From: an uncultured Eubacteriales bacterium
Lineage (GTDB): Bacteria > Bacillota > Clostridia > Christensenellales > CAG-138
Length of the DNA stretch: 37,410 nt
Assembly (NCBI GenBank): GCA_900542615.1
Contig: UQOG01000007.1
Location: forward strand, 1 to 37,410
Direction of reading: 5' to 3'
The position numbers and the translations under genes are program-made. This document shows positions 1 through 7,654 of the stretch, piece after piece; the stretch's first letter is position 1, and every line of letters starts with the position of its first letter. Below the pieces are notes generated by a model. The model was given only the letters and a program-made list of their open reading frames with translations. It was not told the origin of the DNA and ran no database searches.

Positions 1-55
1 AACCTGTGACCCCTTGCTTGTAAGGCAAGTGCTCTCCCAGCTGAGCTATGCTCCC
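1..55 (-). tRNA. tRNA-Val (anticodon TAC), 3' part outside the window
   Basis: The reverse complement begins with acceptor strand GGGAGCA at position 55, followed by the canonical TA, a D-arm GCTC...GAGC, and an anticodon arm with stem CTTGC/GCAAG and loop CTTACAA. This gives anticodon TAC (valine). The variable loop and the start of the T-arm (CAGGTT) reach the window edge, so the T-arm 3' half and acceptor 3' strand are missing here. A sigma-A-type promoter lies just upstream at 100-129. Confidence 0.93.
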
Positions 56-99
56 ATTGCAGCTGTGGATCTGCACGCCCAACAACGACTGCGTGAGTA

Positions 100-129
100 A
101 GTATACACCATTTTCCACCGGCCTGTCAA
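100..129 (-). promoter_or_regulatory. Sigma-A-type promoter for the tRNA-Val gene
   Basis: On the minus strand there is a perfect -35 box TTGACA (124-129), an 18-nt spacer and a -10 box TATACT (100-105). It lies about 45 nt upstream of the tRNA 5' end. Between it and the rnf terminator (130-335) I see no gene or clear signal. Confidence 0.75.
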
Positions 130-335
130 TCCTATTTTTTAAATTTTGTCGAAGCCCTCCCCCGGTTTCCGCCGGCTGTATAGCCCCCTGTTTTTTCCCC
201 TTAAATCGCCCTGAAACCACCCTGTATCCAGCCTCCAGGGATTTTCCCTCTATCCTTCTTTTTCCATGGGGTAAAGCCCGTTTTCAAGCCCCTCCCAGCG
301 TTGTCGAACCAGCCGCCAGGCGCTCCCGCCCCGCC

Positions 336-376
336 TTTACAAACCGAATACGCGGCCCGTGGGGACCGCGTATTCG
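336..376 (-). terminator. Intrinsic terminator after rnfB
   Basis: An 11-bp perfect stem (345-355 paired with 366-376; CGAATACGCGG on each strand) starts about 10 nt after the rnfB stop. On the minus strand it is followed by a short, imperfect T-rich tail (GGTTTGTAAA). It closes the rnf operon. Confidence 0.75.
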
Positions 377-386
377 CCAGGGCTGT

Positions 387-1199
387 TTAACTGTTTTGCC
401 CGGTCATATCCCGGATGCAGCCCACCGGGCATACCTTGGCGCAGGCCCCGCACCGGCTGCACAGGCTCTGATCGATCACCGCGCAGAAATCCTTGACCTG
501 GATCGCCCCGGTGATGCACGCCTTCACACACCGGCCGCAGCCGATGCAGGCGTTGGTGCAGGCGCTCCTGGCCTCCTTGGGGGTATCGTGATTCTGACAG
601 GCTACGAATACCACGCCGTTGGCCGGCGCCAGATGAATCACCCCTCTGGGGCAGGCTTTTACGCACTGGCCGCAGGCTACGCAGTGATCCCCCAATATCT
701 TGGCGATCCCATCTTCCATTTGAATGGCCCCAAAGGCGCAGGCCTTCATGCAGTCGCCCAGGCCGAGACAGGCGCTGGCGCACTGCTTGGGCCCGCCCGC
801 CAGGGTAGCCGCCATGGCGCAGCTTTCGATGCCCTCATAGGCATACCGGGCCTTGGCCGCTTCGCAGGTGCCCTGGCAAAAAACCCGGGCGATTTGATCC
901 TCTTTCACGCTCCCTGCGTCCTGCCCCATGATCTGGGCAATGGCCGCCGCCCCCGCCGCGCCGGAAGCCGGGCAGCCATCGGTCCTGGCCTCTCCCCGGA
1001 CCACCGCCTCCGCAAAGGCGTCGCACCCGGCAAAGCCGCACGCGCCGCAATTGGCGCCCCCCAGCACCGCCCGCACCGCGCTCACCCGCGGATCCACTTC
1101 CACCGCGAATTTCTTATCCGCAATGGTCAATACCACGCCGAACACCGCACCCAGCACCCCCATGATGCCCAGGGCCGCTACGATCATCATCCAGTTCAT
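387..1199 (-). CDS. rnfB: Rnf complex subunit RnfB, iron-sulfur electron carrier
   Basis: RnfB is the ferredoxin-like subunit of the membrane Rnf complex, which couples electron transfer between reduced ferredoxin and NAD+ to ion translocation. The 270-residue product has one N-terminal membrane helix (about residues 3-26). A Fes-type cluster motif follows with Cys51, 54, 59 and 76 in C-x2-C-x4-C-x16-C spacing. The rest carries several ferredoxin-type motifs, such as CVACGQCVKACP, CIGCGRCVKAC and CSRCGACAKVCP. I chose ATG at 1199 rather than an upstream ATG because it has a GGAGG site (1206-1210) and lies one nucleotide after the rnfA stop. It is the last gene of the operon and is followed by a strong hairpin. 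Family assignment is firm. Confidence 0.95.
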   Translation of the reverse strand: MNWMMIVAALGIMGVLGAVFGVVLTIADKKFAVEVDPRVSAVRAVLGGANCGACGFAGCDAFAEAVVRGEARTDGCPASGAAGAAAIAQIMGQDAGSVKEDQIARVFCQGTCEAAKARYAYEGIESCAMAATLAGGPKQCASACLGLGDCMKACAFGAIQMEDGIAKILGDHCVACGQCVKACPRGVIHLAPANGVVFVACQNHDTPKEARSACTNACIGCGRCVKACITGAIQVKDFCAVIDQSLCSRCGACAKVCPVGCIRDMTGQNS

Positions 1200-1200
1200 C

Positions 1201-1788
1201 CTAGCCTCCAATCCCGCTGAAGCCCATGAACGCAATGCTCATCAGGCCCGCAATCACGATGCAGATGGGAAAGCCCCGAAAGGGCGCCGGTATGTCCGAC
1301 GTTTCCAGCCGCTCCCGCACCCCCGCCATCAGCACGATGGCCAGCAGGAAGCCCAGGGCGCCGAAAATGCCGTTGAGCACCGCGTAAAGCAAATTATATC
1401 CCTCGGATACGTTCAGCACCGCCACGCCCAGCACCGCGCAGTTGGTGGTGATCAGGGGCAGATAGATGCCCAGGGCCTTGTACAGGGACGGGCTGCTCTT
1501 TTTGATGAACATCTCCACAAACTGCACCAGCGCCGCAATGATCAGAATAAAGGCGATGGTATTCAGATACTGGAGCCGCAGCGGGACCAGGGCCAGATTG
1601 TATACCAGCCAGGTAAACAGGGAGGCCAGCCCCATTACAAAGGTGACCGCCACCCCCATGCCCACCGCGGTCTCCACCTTGCTGGATACCCCCAGGAAGG
1701 GGCAGCAGCCCAGGAACCTGGAAAAGATGAAGTTGTGGGTGAACACGCAGCTCACCATGAACAGCAGGATCCGCAATACCTCGTTCAT
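1201..1788 (-). CDS. rnfA: Rnf complex membrane subunit RnfA
   Basis: The 195-residue integral membrane protein has about six hydrophobic helices. It carries the RnfA/RnfE signature around residues 18-35 (NFIFSRFLGCCPFLG) and a second Cys-containing segment near residue 115 (ITTNCAVLG). In known Rnf structures the Cys residues of RnfA and RnfE together hold a membrane-embedded 2Fe-2S cluster. Its ATG overlaps the rnfE stop as ATGA, and its stop lies one base before rnfB, which indicates tight translational coupling. Length matches the family. Confidence 0.95.
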   Translation of the reverse strand: MNEVLRILLFMVSCVFTHNFIFSRFLGCCPFLGVSSKVETAVGMGVAVTFVMGLASLFTWLVYNLALVPLRLQYLNTIAFILIIAALVQFVEMFIKKSSPSLYKALGIYLPLITTNCAVLGVAVLNVSEGYNLLYAVLNGIFGALGFLLAIVLMAGVRERLETSDIPAPFRGFPICIVIAGLMSIAFMGFSGIGG

Positions 1789-2423
1789 CCTTCAACGACC
1801 TCCTTTTCCGCCTTTTTCGCCGCGGTTTTCTCCATGATGATGTTGGCGATGCCCAGCACCAGCCCAAATACGATAAAGCCGCCGGGGGCCAGCACCAGGA
1901 TCAGCATGGGCTCATAGCCCGCCCCCATCACCTGCATCCCAAACAGGGTCCCGCTGCCAAACAGCTCCCGGATGCAGCCGATCACCGTAATGGCCAGGGT
2001 AAAGCCGATCCCCATGCCCAGGCCGTCCATCACGGAAGCCAGGGGCTTATTTTTGCTGGCAAAGGCTTCCGCCCGGGCCAGGATAATGCAGTTTACCACG
2101 ATCAGGGGGATGAACAGGCCCAGGCTATCGTACAGGGCCTCAAAATACGCCTGCATAAGCATCTGCACCATGGTCACAAAGGTGCAGATCACCACGATAA
2201 AGGCCGGGATCCGCACCTTATCCGGGATGATATTCCGCAGCAGGGAGATCACCAGGTTGGACCCCACCAGCACGAACGTGGCCGCAAGGCCCATGCCGAT
2301 GCCGTTGGAGGCGCTGGTGGTCACCGCAATGGTGGGACACGTCCCCAGCACCAGCCGGAAGGTTGGGTTTTCCGTGATGACGCCGTTCATAAAGACGCCA
2401 AAAAGGGATTTCTTCTTCTCCAT
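1785..2423 (-). CDS. rnfE: Rnf complex membrane subunit RnfE
   Basis: The 212-residue membrane protein is a paralogue of RnfA. It has the signature NPTFRLVLGTCPTIAVT near residues 19-35 and a second Cys region VVNCIILARAEAFA near residue 110. It is the partner of RnfA in the ion-translocating membrane core. The start at 2423 lies only two bases after the rnfD stop. A site reading AAGGGG lies inside the end of rnfD. In most Rnf operons rnfG separates rnfD and rnfE; here the two genes abut, so no rnfG can be hidden between them. Confidence 0.95.
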   Translation of the reverse strand: MEKKKSLFGVFMNGVITENPTFRLVLGTCPTIAVTTSASNGIGMGLAATFVLVGSNLVISLLRNIIPDKVRIPAFIVVICTFVTMVQMLMQAYFEALYDSLGLFIPLIVVNCIILARAEAFASKNKPLASVMDGLGMGIGFTLAITVIGCIRELFGSGTLFGMQVMGAGYEPMLILVLAPGGFIVFGLVLGIANIIMEKTAAKKAEKEVVEG

Positions 2424-2425
2424 GG

Positions 2426-3346
2426 CTATTTCTTCCCCTTTCCGTATACCCGGCCTGCCCCCAGATACTTATCGATCAGGGGCGTGGCGATATTCATCAG
2501 CAGGATGGCGAAGGTCACGCCCTCCGGGTAGGAGCCGAAGTTGCGGATCACGCAGGTCATCACGCCGCAGCCGACGGCATATACCGCCTGGCCCTTCTTG
2601 GTCATGGGGCTGGTGGTATAGTCCGGGGCCATGAACACCGCGCCAAACAGGATGCCCCCGGAGAGCAGGGCGCGCAAAACGTCGTTCCCCAAAACCCAGG
2701 ACAGCAGGGCAAAGCTGCCCAGGTAGATCACCGGGATGTGCCAGCTGATCACCTTGCGCAAAAGCATGTATGCAAGGCCAATCAGGATGGCTACCTTGCA
2801 CACCTCGCCGATGGCGCCGGGGATGAACCCCAGGAACATGGCCATGGGAGTGGCTTCCAGGCCCCCCAGCACCGTGGCGGAGGAGACCGCATCCACCCCG
2901 GGCGTCAGGGAGAACACCGGCAGGGTATAGCTGGTCATGGCCACCGGCCAGCTGATCATCAGGATGGCCCGGGCCGTGAGGGCCGGGTTCATGAAGTTGC
3001 CGCCGATGCCGCCAAAGAGCTCCTTTACCAGCACGATGGCCGCCACGCTGCCGACAAGGGGCAGCCACAGGGGCGCAGGCGCCGGCATATTCAATGCCAC
3101 CAGCATCCCGGTGACGATGGCGGAGCAATCCCCGATGCGCACCGGCTTGCCCGTCAGCCGCTGGTAGGCGTATTCCGCCGCCACCGCCGCGGAAATGCCG
3201 ATGAGCAGGTGGAGCAGCGCCCGCAGGCCGAAAAACCAGACGCCGGCCAGGGCGGTGGGCACCATGGCGATGACCACATCCAGCATCAGCACCCGGGTGG
3301 TGTCCCGGCTGAAAACATAGGGCGCGTTGGATACATGCAGTCCCAT
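2426..3346 (-). CDS. rnfD: Rnf complex membrane flavoprotein RnfD
   Basis: The 306-residue polytopic membrane protein of the RnfD/NqrB family has the typical FGGIGGNFMNPALTARA segment around residues 111-127. The sequence DAVSSATVL (residues 152-160) matches the covalent FMN attachment motif of RnfD, with Thr158 as the likely attachment residue. In Rnf it passes electrons between RnfG and RnfC and takes part in ion transport. It starts one base after the rnfC stop, with a GAGGG site in the rnfC end. Its usual partner rnfG is missing downstream. Confidence 0.94.
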   Translation of the reverse strand: MGLHVSNAPYVFSRDTTRVLMLDVVIAMVPTALAGVWFFGLRALLHLLIGISAAVAAEYAYQRLTGKPVRIGDCSAIVTGMLVALNMPAPAPLWLPLVGSVAAIVLVKELFGGIGGNFMNPALTARAILMISWPVAMTSYTLPVFSLTPGVDAVSSATVLGGLEATPMAMFLGFIPGAIGEVCKVAILIGLAYMLLRKVISWHIPVIYLGSFALLSWVLGNDVLRALLSGGILFGAVFMAPDYTTSPMTKKGQAVYAVGCGVMTCVIRNFGSYPEGVTFAILLMNIATPLIDKYLGAGRVYGKGKK

Positions 3347-3347
3347 C

Positions 3348-4688
3348 TTATTTTGCCCTCCTTGCTTCCCGCACGATGGCGTCCTTGGTATTCTTGAATA
3401 TGGAGGTGAGCTGCCGCCGCGCCGGGCAGATATAGGTGCAGCAGCCGCATACCACGCATTCCATCACGTTGGCCGCTTCCGCCGCCTTCAGGTCCCCCTT
3501 GTCGCAGAGCTGGCGCATCTTATAGGGCTGCAGGCCCATGGGACATGCCTCGATGCACCTGCCGCACCGGATGCAGGGGCCCTCCGCCTGGGTTTTGGCT
3601 TCCTTTTCCGTCAGGGCGATCACGCAGTTGGTGCGCTTGCCGGTGGGTACGGCGTCGTTGGGCGTGCACAGGCCGGTCATGCAGCCCCCCATCACCACCC
3701 GGTAGGGCGCCTGGGTATAGCCGCCGCAGGCCTCCACCAGTTCGGAAACCGGGGTCCCGATCCGGGCCAGCAGGTTGGCCGGCGCCTTGACGCAGCCGGT
3801 CACCGTGGTGACCCGCTGAATGAGCGGCTTGCCCCGCAGCACCGCGTCCGCAATGGCCGCCGCCGTCCCTGCGTTGAGCACCACCACCCCCACGTCGATG
3901 GGCAGGCCCTTGGAGGGCACCTCCCGGCCCGTGACGGCGTAGATCAGCTGCTTTTCACTGCCCTGGGGGTATTTGGCCTGCAGGGATACCACCGACAGGC
4001 CCGCGATGCCCGCCACCGCCTGCTGCATGGCGGCGATGGCGTCTTTTTTATTATCCTCGATGGCGATGATGCCGGTTTCCACCCCCACGGCCCGCATGGC
4101 CAGCCGCAGCCCGTCCACGATATCCCCGGGGTTTTCCAGCATGAGCCGGTGGTCCGCCGTCACATGGGTCTCGCACTCCGCCCCGTTGACGATGATGGCC
4201 TCGCACCGCTTCCCCTCGGGAATGCTCAGCTTCACGTGGGTGGGAAACGCCGCGCCGCCCAGGCCGCAGATGCCCGCCTCCTGGATGGCCGGGATGATGG
4301 CCGAAGGCGCCACGCTGTCCACATCCTGGCCCAGGGGCGTAAGGTCGATCCATTCATCCTGCATGTCGTTGCGGATGGTCACGGTCATTTCCGGCCGGTC
4401 CATGAGCATCATCTGGGACTTTACGCTGATCACTTCCCCGGATACGCTGGCGTGGACCGGCAGGCTCACAAAGCCGCCGGATTCGCCGATCTTCTGGCCC
4501 AGCTTCACATGATCGCCCACCTTTACCAGGGGCGTGCTGGGCTTGCCCAAAAACAACGACATGGATAGCTCCACCACACTGGGCGCATGGGGCCGGATGG
4601 GCGCGCCGCTGGTGGGCGCCTTACCTCCATGGCTTTGTTCCAGTGGATGCACCCCACCCCGGATGGAATATTTTGGCAAAGCCAACAC
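3348..4688 (-). CDS. rnfC: Rnf complex NADH-side subunit RnfC
   Basis: The 446-residue peripheral subunit exchanges electrons with NAD(H). It begins with the RnfC-typical LPKYSIRGGVHP, has the Gly-rich flavin/NADH-binding region (GICGLGGAAFPTHVKL, then VNGAECETHVTAD), and ends with two 4Fe-4S motifs (CIRCGRCIEACP near residue 375 and CVVCGCCTYICP near 415). The assigned start is GTG at 4688; a TTG at 4685 is also possible because the AAAGG(C)AGG site lies very close. It is the first gene of the operon and is preceded by a leader of about 260 nt. Confidence 0.94.
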   Translation of the reverse strand: MLALPKYSIRGGVHPLEQSHGGKAPTSGAPIRPHAPSVVELSMSLFLGKPSTPLVKVGDHVKLGQKIGESGGFVSLPVHASVSGEVISVKSQMMLMDRPEMTVTIRNDMQDEWIDLTPLGQDVDSVAPSAIIPAIQEAGICGLGGAAFPTHVKLSIPEGKRCEAIIVNGAECETHVTADHRLMLENPGDIVDGLRLAMRAVGVETGIIAIEDNKKDAIAAMQQAVAGIAGLSVVSLQAKYPQGSEKQLIYAVTGREVPSKGLPIDVGVVVLNAGTAAAIADAVLRGKPLIQRVTTVTGCVKAPANLLARIGTPVSELVEACGGYTQAPYRVVMGGCMTGLCTPNDAVPTGKRTNCVIALTEKEAKTQAEGPCIRCGRCIEACPMGLQPYKMRQLCDKGDLKAAEAANVMECVVCGCCTYICPARRQLTSIFKNTKDAIVREARRAK

Positions 4689-4949
4689 CTGCCTTTCAAG
4701 CTTTATATAAATGCGTGGTCAAAGAATTTCTGCAAAAAATTGTGAATATTTTACCAACCAATCCGCCCGGTTTTCCCTTAGAAAAGCGCGTATAGAAAGC
4801 AGGATCCCCATGCCGGCGATCCGTATCCAGCGGCTGTCTGGCCCTGAATATCCCAGGATCCTTGTTCTTTTTGCCCTTACAGCCATGCCTGAGAAATGGC
4901 GTTGGATCCGGCATGGCAAAGCCCGGAATCCGCTGCCTATGAATCGGAT
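4689..4949 (-). other. Structured 5' leader of the rnf operon (putative)
   Basis: No gene is visible between the TSUP pair and rnfC. If transcription starts at the extended -10 at 4956-4964, the mRNA has a leader of about 260 nt. It contains a perfect 8-bp hairpin (GCCATGCC/GGCATGGC) and then a 7-bp long-range pair (AGGATCC with GGATCCT) enclosing about 50 nt. A smaller TTTTC/GGAAAA stem lies nearer the gene. I recognise no known riboswitch class, so function is inference. Confidence 0.4.
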
Positions 4950-4955
4950 GCATGT

Positions 4956-4964
4956 ATTATAGCA
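4956..4964 (-). promoter_or_regulatory. Extended -10 promoter upstream of rnfC
   Basis: The minus strand reads TGCTATAAT, a perfect -10 hexamer with the TGn extension. The -35 region (ATGTAA at 17 nt) is poor, as is usual for extended -10 promoters. It is the best promoter candidate for the rnf operon. Confidence 0.55.
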
Positions 4965-5093
4965 TAAATATCCCGGGATTACATCTATGGATTCGTGATT
5001 TTTGCAATGATATTTTCTTGGCGATCTTTTTTATGAAGATATGCCGTCAATTTTTCCCGCGTCGCGGCCCGCCGCCTGGAAACCCGCAACAGG

Positions 5094-5474
5094 CTACCCG
5101 CCTTTTTTCCCGGGCGGGGCGGCGCTTTGTTTCCATTGGACGAAGCCCAGGGCCACGAGAAACAGGCCGAAGAGCTTTTTGAGCCATTCGGTCTGGATCC
5201 ACCCGGCGGCCAAGGCTCCCAGGGCAGATCCTAGCAGGCCAAAAAGCAGCATGGGCCAGCAGCCTTTCAGGGTAACCCGCCCCGCCTTCTTGTGGATCCA
5301 GAGGGCCAGGACTGCCCCTGGCAAAAAGGCCAGCATATTAATCCCCTGGGCGTCCTGCTGCCCCACCCCCAGGGCCAGGGTAAGCAAGGGGATCAGCAAG
5401 GTACCGCCCCCCATGCCCATCCCGGCCAAGACGCCGGCAGCCAGACCGGATAGGACGTACCACAACCCATTCAT
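5094..5474 (-). CDS. TSUP (TauE/SafE) family membrane protein, second half-length copy
   Basis: The 126-residue product has about four hydrophobic helices and the TSUP hallmark Gly-rich segment GVLAGMGMGGGTLLIPLL near residues 14-31. Members of the family export sulfite, sulfonates or related organic anions, but the substrate cannot be read from the sequence. Full TSUP proteins have about 250 residues in two repeated halves; this one is a single half. I chose ATG at 5474 because it overlaps the stop of the preceding half-length gene as ATGA. The two products probably assemble together. Confidence 0.8.
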   Translation of the reverse strand: MNGLWYVLSGLAAGVLAGMGMGGGTLLIPLLTLALGVGQQDAQGINMLAFLPGAVLALWIHKKAGRVTLKGCWPMLLFGLLGSALGALAAGWIQTEWLKKLFGLFLVALGFVQWKQSAAPPGKKGG

Positions 5475-5827
5475 AGGAGCATCCACCCGCCTGCCACCAA
5501 CATTAGCGTTCCAAAGATCCGGCACAGCGCCTTGTCGGACAGCTTGCCAGTAAGCCTAGCGCCCAGCATACTGCCCGCTGCCAAGCCCGGAGCCACAAAG
5601 GCCAACACCTGCCAGGGGATGGCGCCCTGCATGGCGTAGATCACGCTGGATACCCCGGTCAGGGGCAGCATAATGGCCAGGGCGGTGGCATGGGATTCCT
5701 TTTCCGATAAACCGCATAGGCCTTCCAGGGCGGCCACGGCGATCATGCCGCCGCCAGCCCCCAGAAGGCCGTTGCATATCCCGGTTATGAGCCCCGCAAG
5801 ATAGGGCATGTACTTGCTACGTTTCAT
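5471..5827 (-). CDS. TSUP (TauE/SafE) family membrane protein, first half-length copy
   Basis: The 118-residue product has about four membrane helices and the hallmark GICNGLLGAGGGMIAVAALE near its N-terminus. It is one half of a normal TSUP transporter, coupled to the second half by an ATGA overlap. The start is uncertain: ATG at 5827 has no good ribosome binding site, while a TTG at 5857 follows GGGG closely. The gene begins about 45 nt after the upstream endonuclease/exonuclease-family gene, so the three may be co-transcribed. Substrate unknown. Confidence 0.78.
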   Translation of the reverse strand: MKRSKYMPYLAGLITGICNGLLGAGGGMIAVAALEGLCGLSEKESHATALAIMLPLTGVSSVIYAMQGAIPWQVLAFVAPGLAAGSMLGARLTGKLSDKALCRIFGTLMLVAGGWMLL

Positions 5828-5871
5828 ACTGGGAGTATGCGCAGCTTTACCCCGCAATACCCCATTTTTTC

Positions 5872-6960
5872 TTAGGGCGCCAGCTGTACCGTCAGCCGTA
5901 CCGGGTTGTGATCGCTATACTGGAATTCCCCTTCCATGGTCTCCACACAGAGGAGCTCCACATTGGGCGAAAGGATAAACCCATCGATCACATAAAACTG
6001 ATCCTGCGCCCCCGTCCCCAGGGGATGGTTCAACAGCCTGCAGGTGGGCAGGCTGGCGTCCACCGCCCACTGGAACCCTTCCGGCAGGGCCTCCCCGTCG
6101 ATAACCCCGGGCACGTAATTCTCCGCCGAAAGGATGGGCCAGGCCGCCGGATCCACCACCGGGAAGCTGCAATTGAAATCCCCCCCGGCGATCACATAGT
6201 TGCCTATTTCGTATTCCCTTTGCAGCAGGTCCATCAGCATGGCGGTCTGGGCGGCCTTGCCCGCCCCGTCGTCATAGGCCTCCAGGTGCAGGTTCACCAC
6301 CACCAGCTCCCGTTCCGTCCCCGCCACCGGGATCCGGGTCACCAGCAGGCAGCGCTTCAGATTCGCCGTGCGCACCGGCCAGGAAAAGGGGCAGGGCAAG
6401 GCATACCGGTTGGCCCCCGCCCCCTCGGCAAGGGAAAAGCCGCTCAGGGTGAACAGGCCGCTATGCACCTTCCCGATGGGCGGCCAGGGAAAGGGCACAA
6501 ATTCGCAGCTATAATTCAAAGCGTAGGCCGTATCCATCCCTTTCCCTTGCGAAAGGACTGCCCGCTGGTCGATCCCATAGCTGCGCTTGGCGTCCGCGTC
6601 CACCTCCTGCAGCAGGCATATGTCCGCATCCGCTTCCGCCAAAAGGGCGGCGATGCCCCGCAGGTTCTTTTCCACCAGCGCCTTGGACAGGGGCTGCACC
6701 TGCTCTCCCCCGTCCATGAAGAAATCGCTCTCCGCCCCCAGGCCCCCATAGCCGATGTTGAAGGAGGCCAGCGTTAGCTCCATCCCCGGCGCAAGCGTCT
6801 CAGGGTCTGCCCCCCGTTTCACCGGCAATTCCTCCACAGGCTCCGGCCGATATTCCGTCAGGGTGAGCCAGGCCACCAGCCCGCCTGCCAGCACCAATAC
6901 TACACAAATGACGATTCGCAATGCTTTTCCGATTTTTCGTCCCATTGATATGCCTGCCAT
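5872..6960 (-). CDS. Endonuclease/exonuclease/phosphatase (EEP) superfamily protein, membrane-anchored
   Basis: The 362-residue product has an N-terminal hydrophobic helix (about residues 15-32) that would place the catalytic domain outside the membrane. EEP motifs appear in order: ASFNIGYGG near residue 65, CLLQEVD with the metal-binding Glu near 118, VVNLHLEAYD near 225, AGGDFNCSF near 263, and the final SDHNPVRL with the catalytic Asp-His near 350. The superfamily includes DNases, sphingomyelinases and inositol-phosphate phosphatases; the substrate is not evident. ATG at 6960 is preceded by AAGGG at a suitable distance. A -35-like TTGACA lies upstream but no good -10 accompanies it. Confidence 0.8.
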   Translation of the reverse strand: MAGISMGRKIGKALRIVICVVLVLAGGLVAWLTLTEYRPEPVEELPVKRGADPETLAPGMELTLASFNIGYGGLGAESDFFMDGGEQVQPLSKALVEKNLRGIAALLAEADADICLLQEVDADAKRSYGIDQRAVLSQGKGMDTAYALNYSCEFVPFPWPPIGKVHSGLFTLSGFSLAEGAGANRYALPCPFSWPVRTANLKRCLLVTRIPVAGTERELVVVNLHLEAYDDGAGKAAQTAMLMDLLQREYEIGNYVIAGGDFNCSFPVVDPAAWPILSAENYVPGVIDGEALPEGFQWAVDASLPTCRLLNHPLGTGAQDQFYVIDGFILSPNVELLCVETMEGEFQYSDHNPVRLTVQLAP

Positions 6961-7104
6961 TCTTTTTCCCTTACCTGGAAACCGCCCCAGGGCGCCAACG
7001 GCTTCCCCGCTCCTCTGTCAAGCATGACCTTGGCTTAGGCGGGGCTGGTTTCCATCATGCTGCGCCCTGAGACACGGCGCCTTTTTCCCGCCGCTGTGGG
7101 AAGC

Positions 7105-7485
7105 CTATTCCCCTTCCGCCCCAGCCATTACGCCGGCATCCGGCGCATTGCGGCGCACGCTCTCTATGCCATTTTTGCAACTGGCCTTGGCCTTATAGCC
7201 TTCGGAAACAGCGACGATCTCCCCATTGCGCGCCTTCAGCCGGAAGCGAAACTCTCCAGCCTTATCCTGATAAATCTCAAACTTGGGATGCTTTTGCTCC
7301 AGATATCCATCCACCGTCTGATCCTCCAGGGCGGCGTGCGGCGCATTTTTGCGTACGCTCTCCACACCCTCCAGACAGAAAATCTTCCCTGCATAGGTCT
7401 GGCTGGTGGCGATAATTTCCCCATTTCCAGCCACCAGGTTAAACCGGTATCCGCTCTTGGCTTGTTTTACGACGAATTTTCCCAT
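7105..7485 (-). CDS. YegP-like DUF1508 (UPF0339) protein with two repeats
   Basis: The 126-residue soluble protein consists of two DUF1508 repeats. Each has the pattern F.....GEIIA.S..Y..K..C..GIESVR.NAP (first copy GNGEIIATSQTY, second copy ARNGEIVAVSEGY). YegP-type proteins are small, widespread and lack an assigned biochemical role. I chose ATG at 7485 because it has AGGAGG directly upstream; the longer reading frame upstream lacks a site. It has its own promoter (7535-7563), so it is probably a single-gene unit. Confidence 0.88.
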   Translation of the reverse strand: MGKFVVKQAKSGYRFNLVAGNGEIIATSQTYAGKIFCLEGVESVRKNAPHAALEDQTVDGYLEQKHPKFEIYQDKAGEFRFRLKARNGEIVAVSEGYKAKASCKNGIESVRRNAPDAGVMAGAEGE

Positions 7486-7534
7486 AGAGCCCTCCTTGTT
7501 GCCAAACGGCAATTTGCTGTGTATCCCTGCTTCC

Positions 7535-7563
7535 ATTTTAAGCCATTTCCCCACGCCTTGCAA
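7535..7563 (-). promoter_or_regulatory. Promoter of the DUF1508 gene
   Basis: The minus strand has TTGCAA (7558-7563), a 17-nt spacer and TAAAAT (7535-7540). These lie about 50 nt upstream of the chosen ATG. Confidence 0.6.
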
Positions 7564-7607
7564 GGGACGCCGCCGTTTCCCAAAGCCCTCGCCCGTCCCA
7601 GCAAGCG

Positions 7608-7632
7608 AAAAAGCGGCATAAAAGCCGCTTTT
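7608..7632 (-). terminator. Terminator after the cohesin gene
   Basis: On the minus strand the hairpin AAAAGCGGC / GCCGCTTTTT has a 6-nt loop and ends in a T-run, about 22 nt after the stop codon. It closes the SpoIID-dockerin/cohesin operon and separates it from the DUF1508 gene. Confidence 0.8.
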
Positions 7633-7654
7633 CCTTTCCGATCGCCAATATCCG

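Noticed and set aside
48..1220. Long plus-strand reading frame opposite rnfB and the tRNA
   Set aside because: It is the antisense of rnfB in GC-rich DNA, has no ribosome binding site, and reads through the tRNA and terminator.
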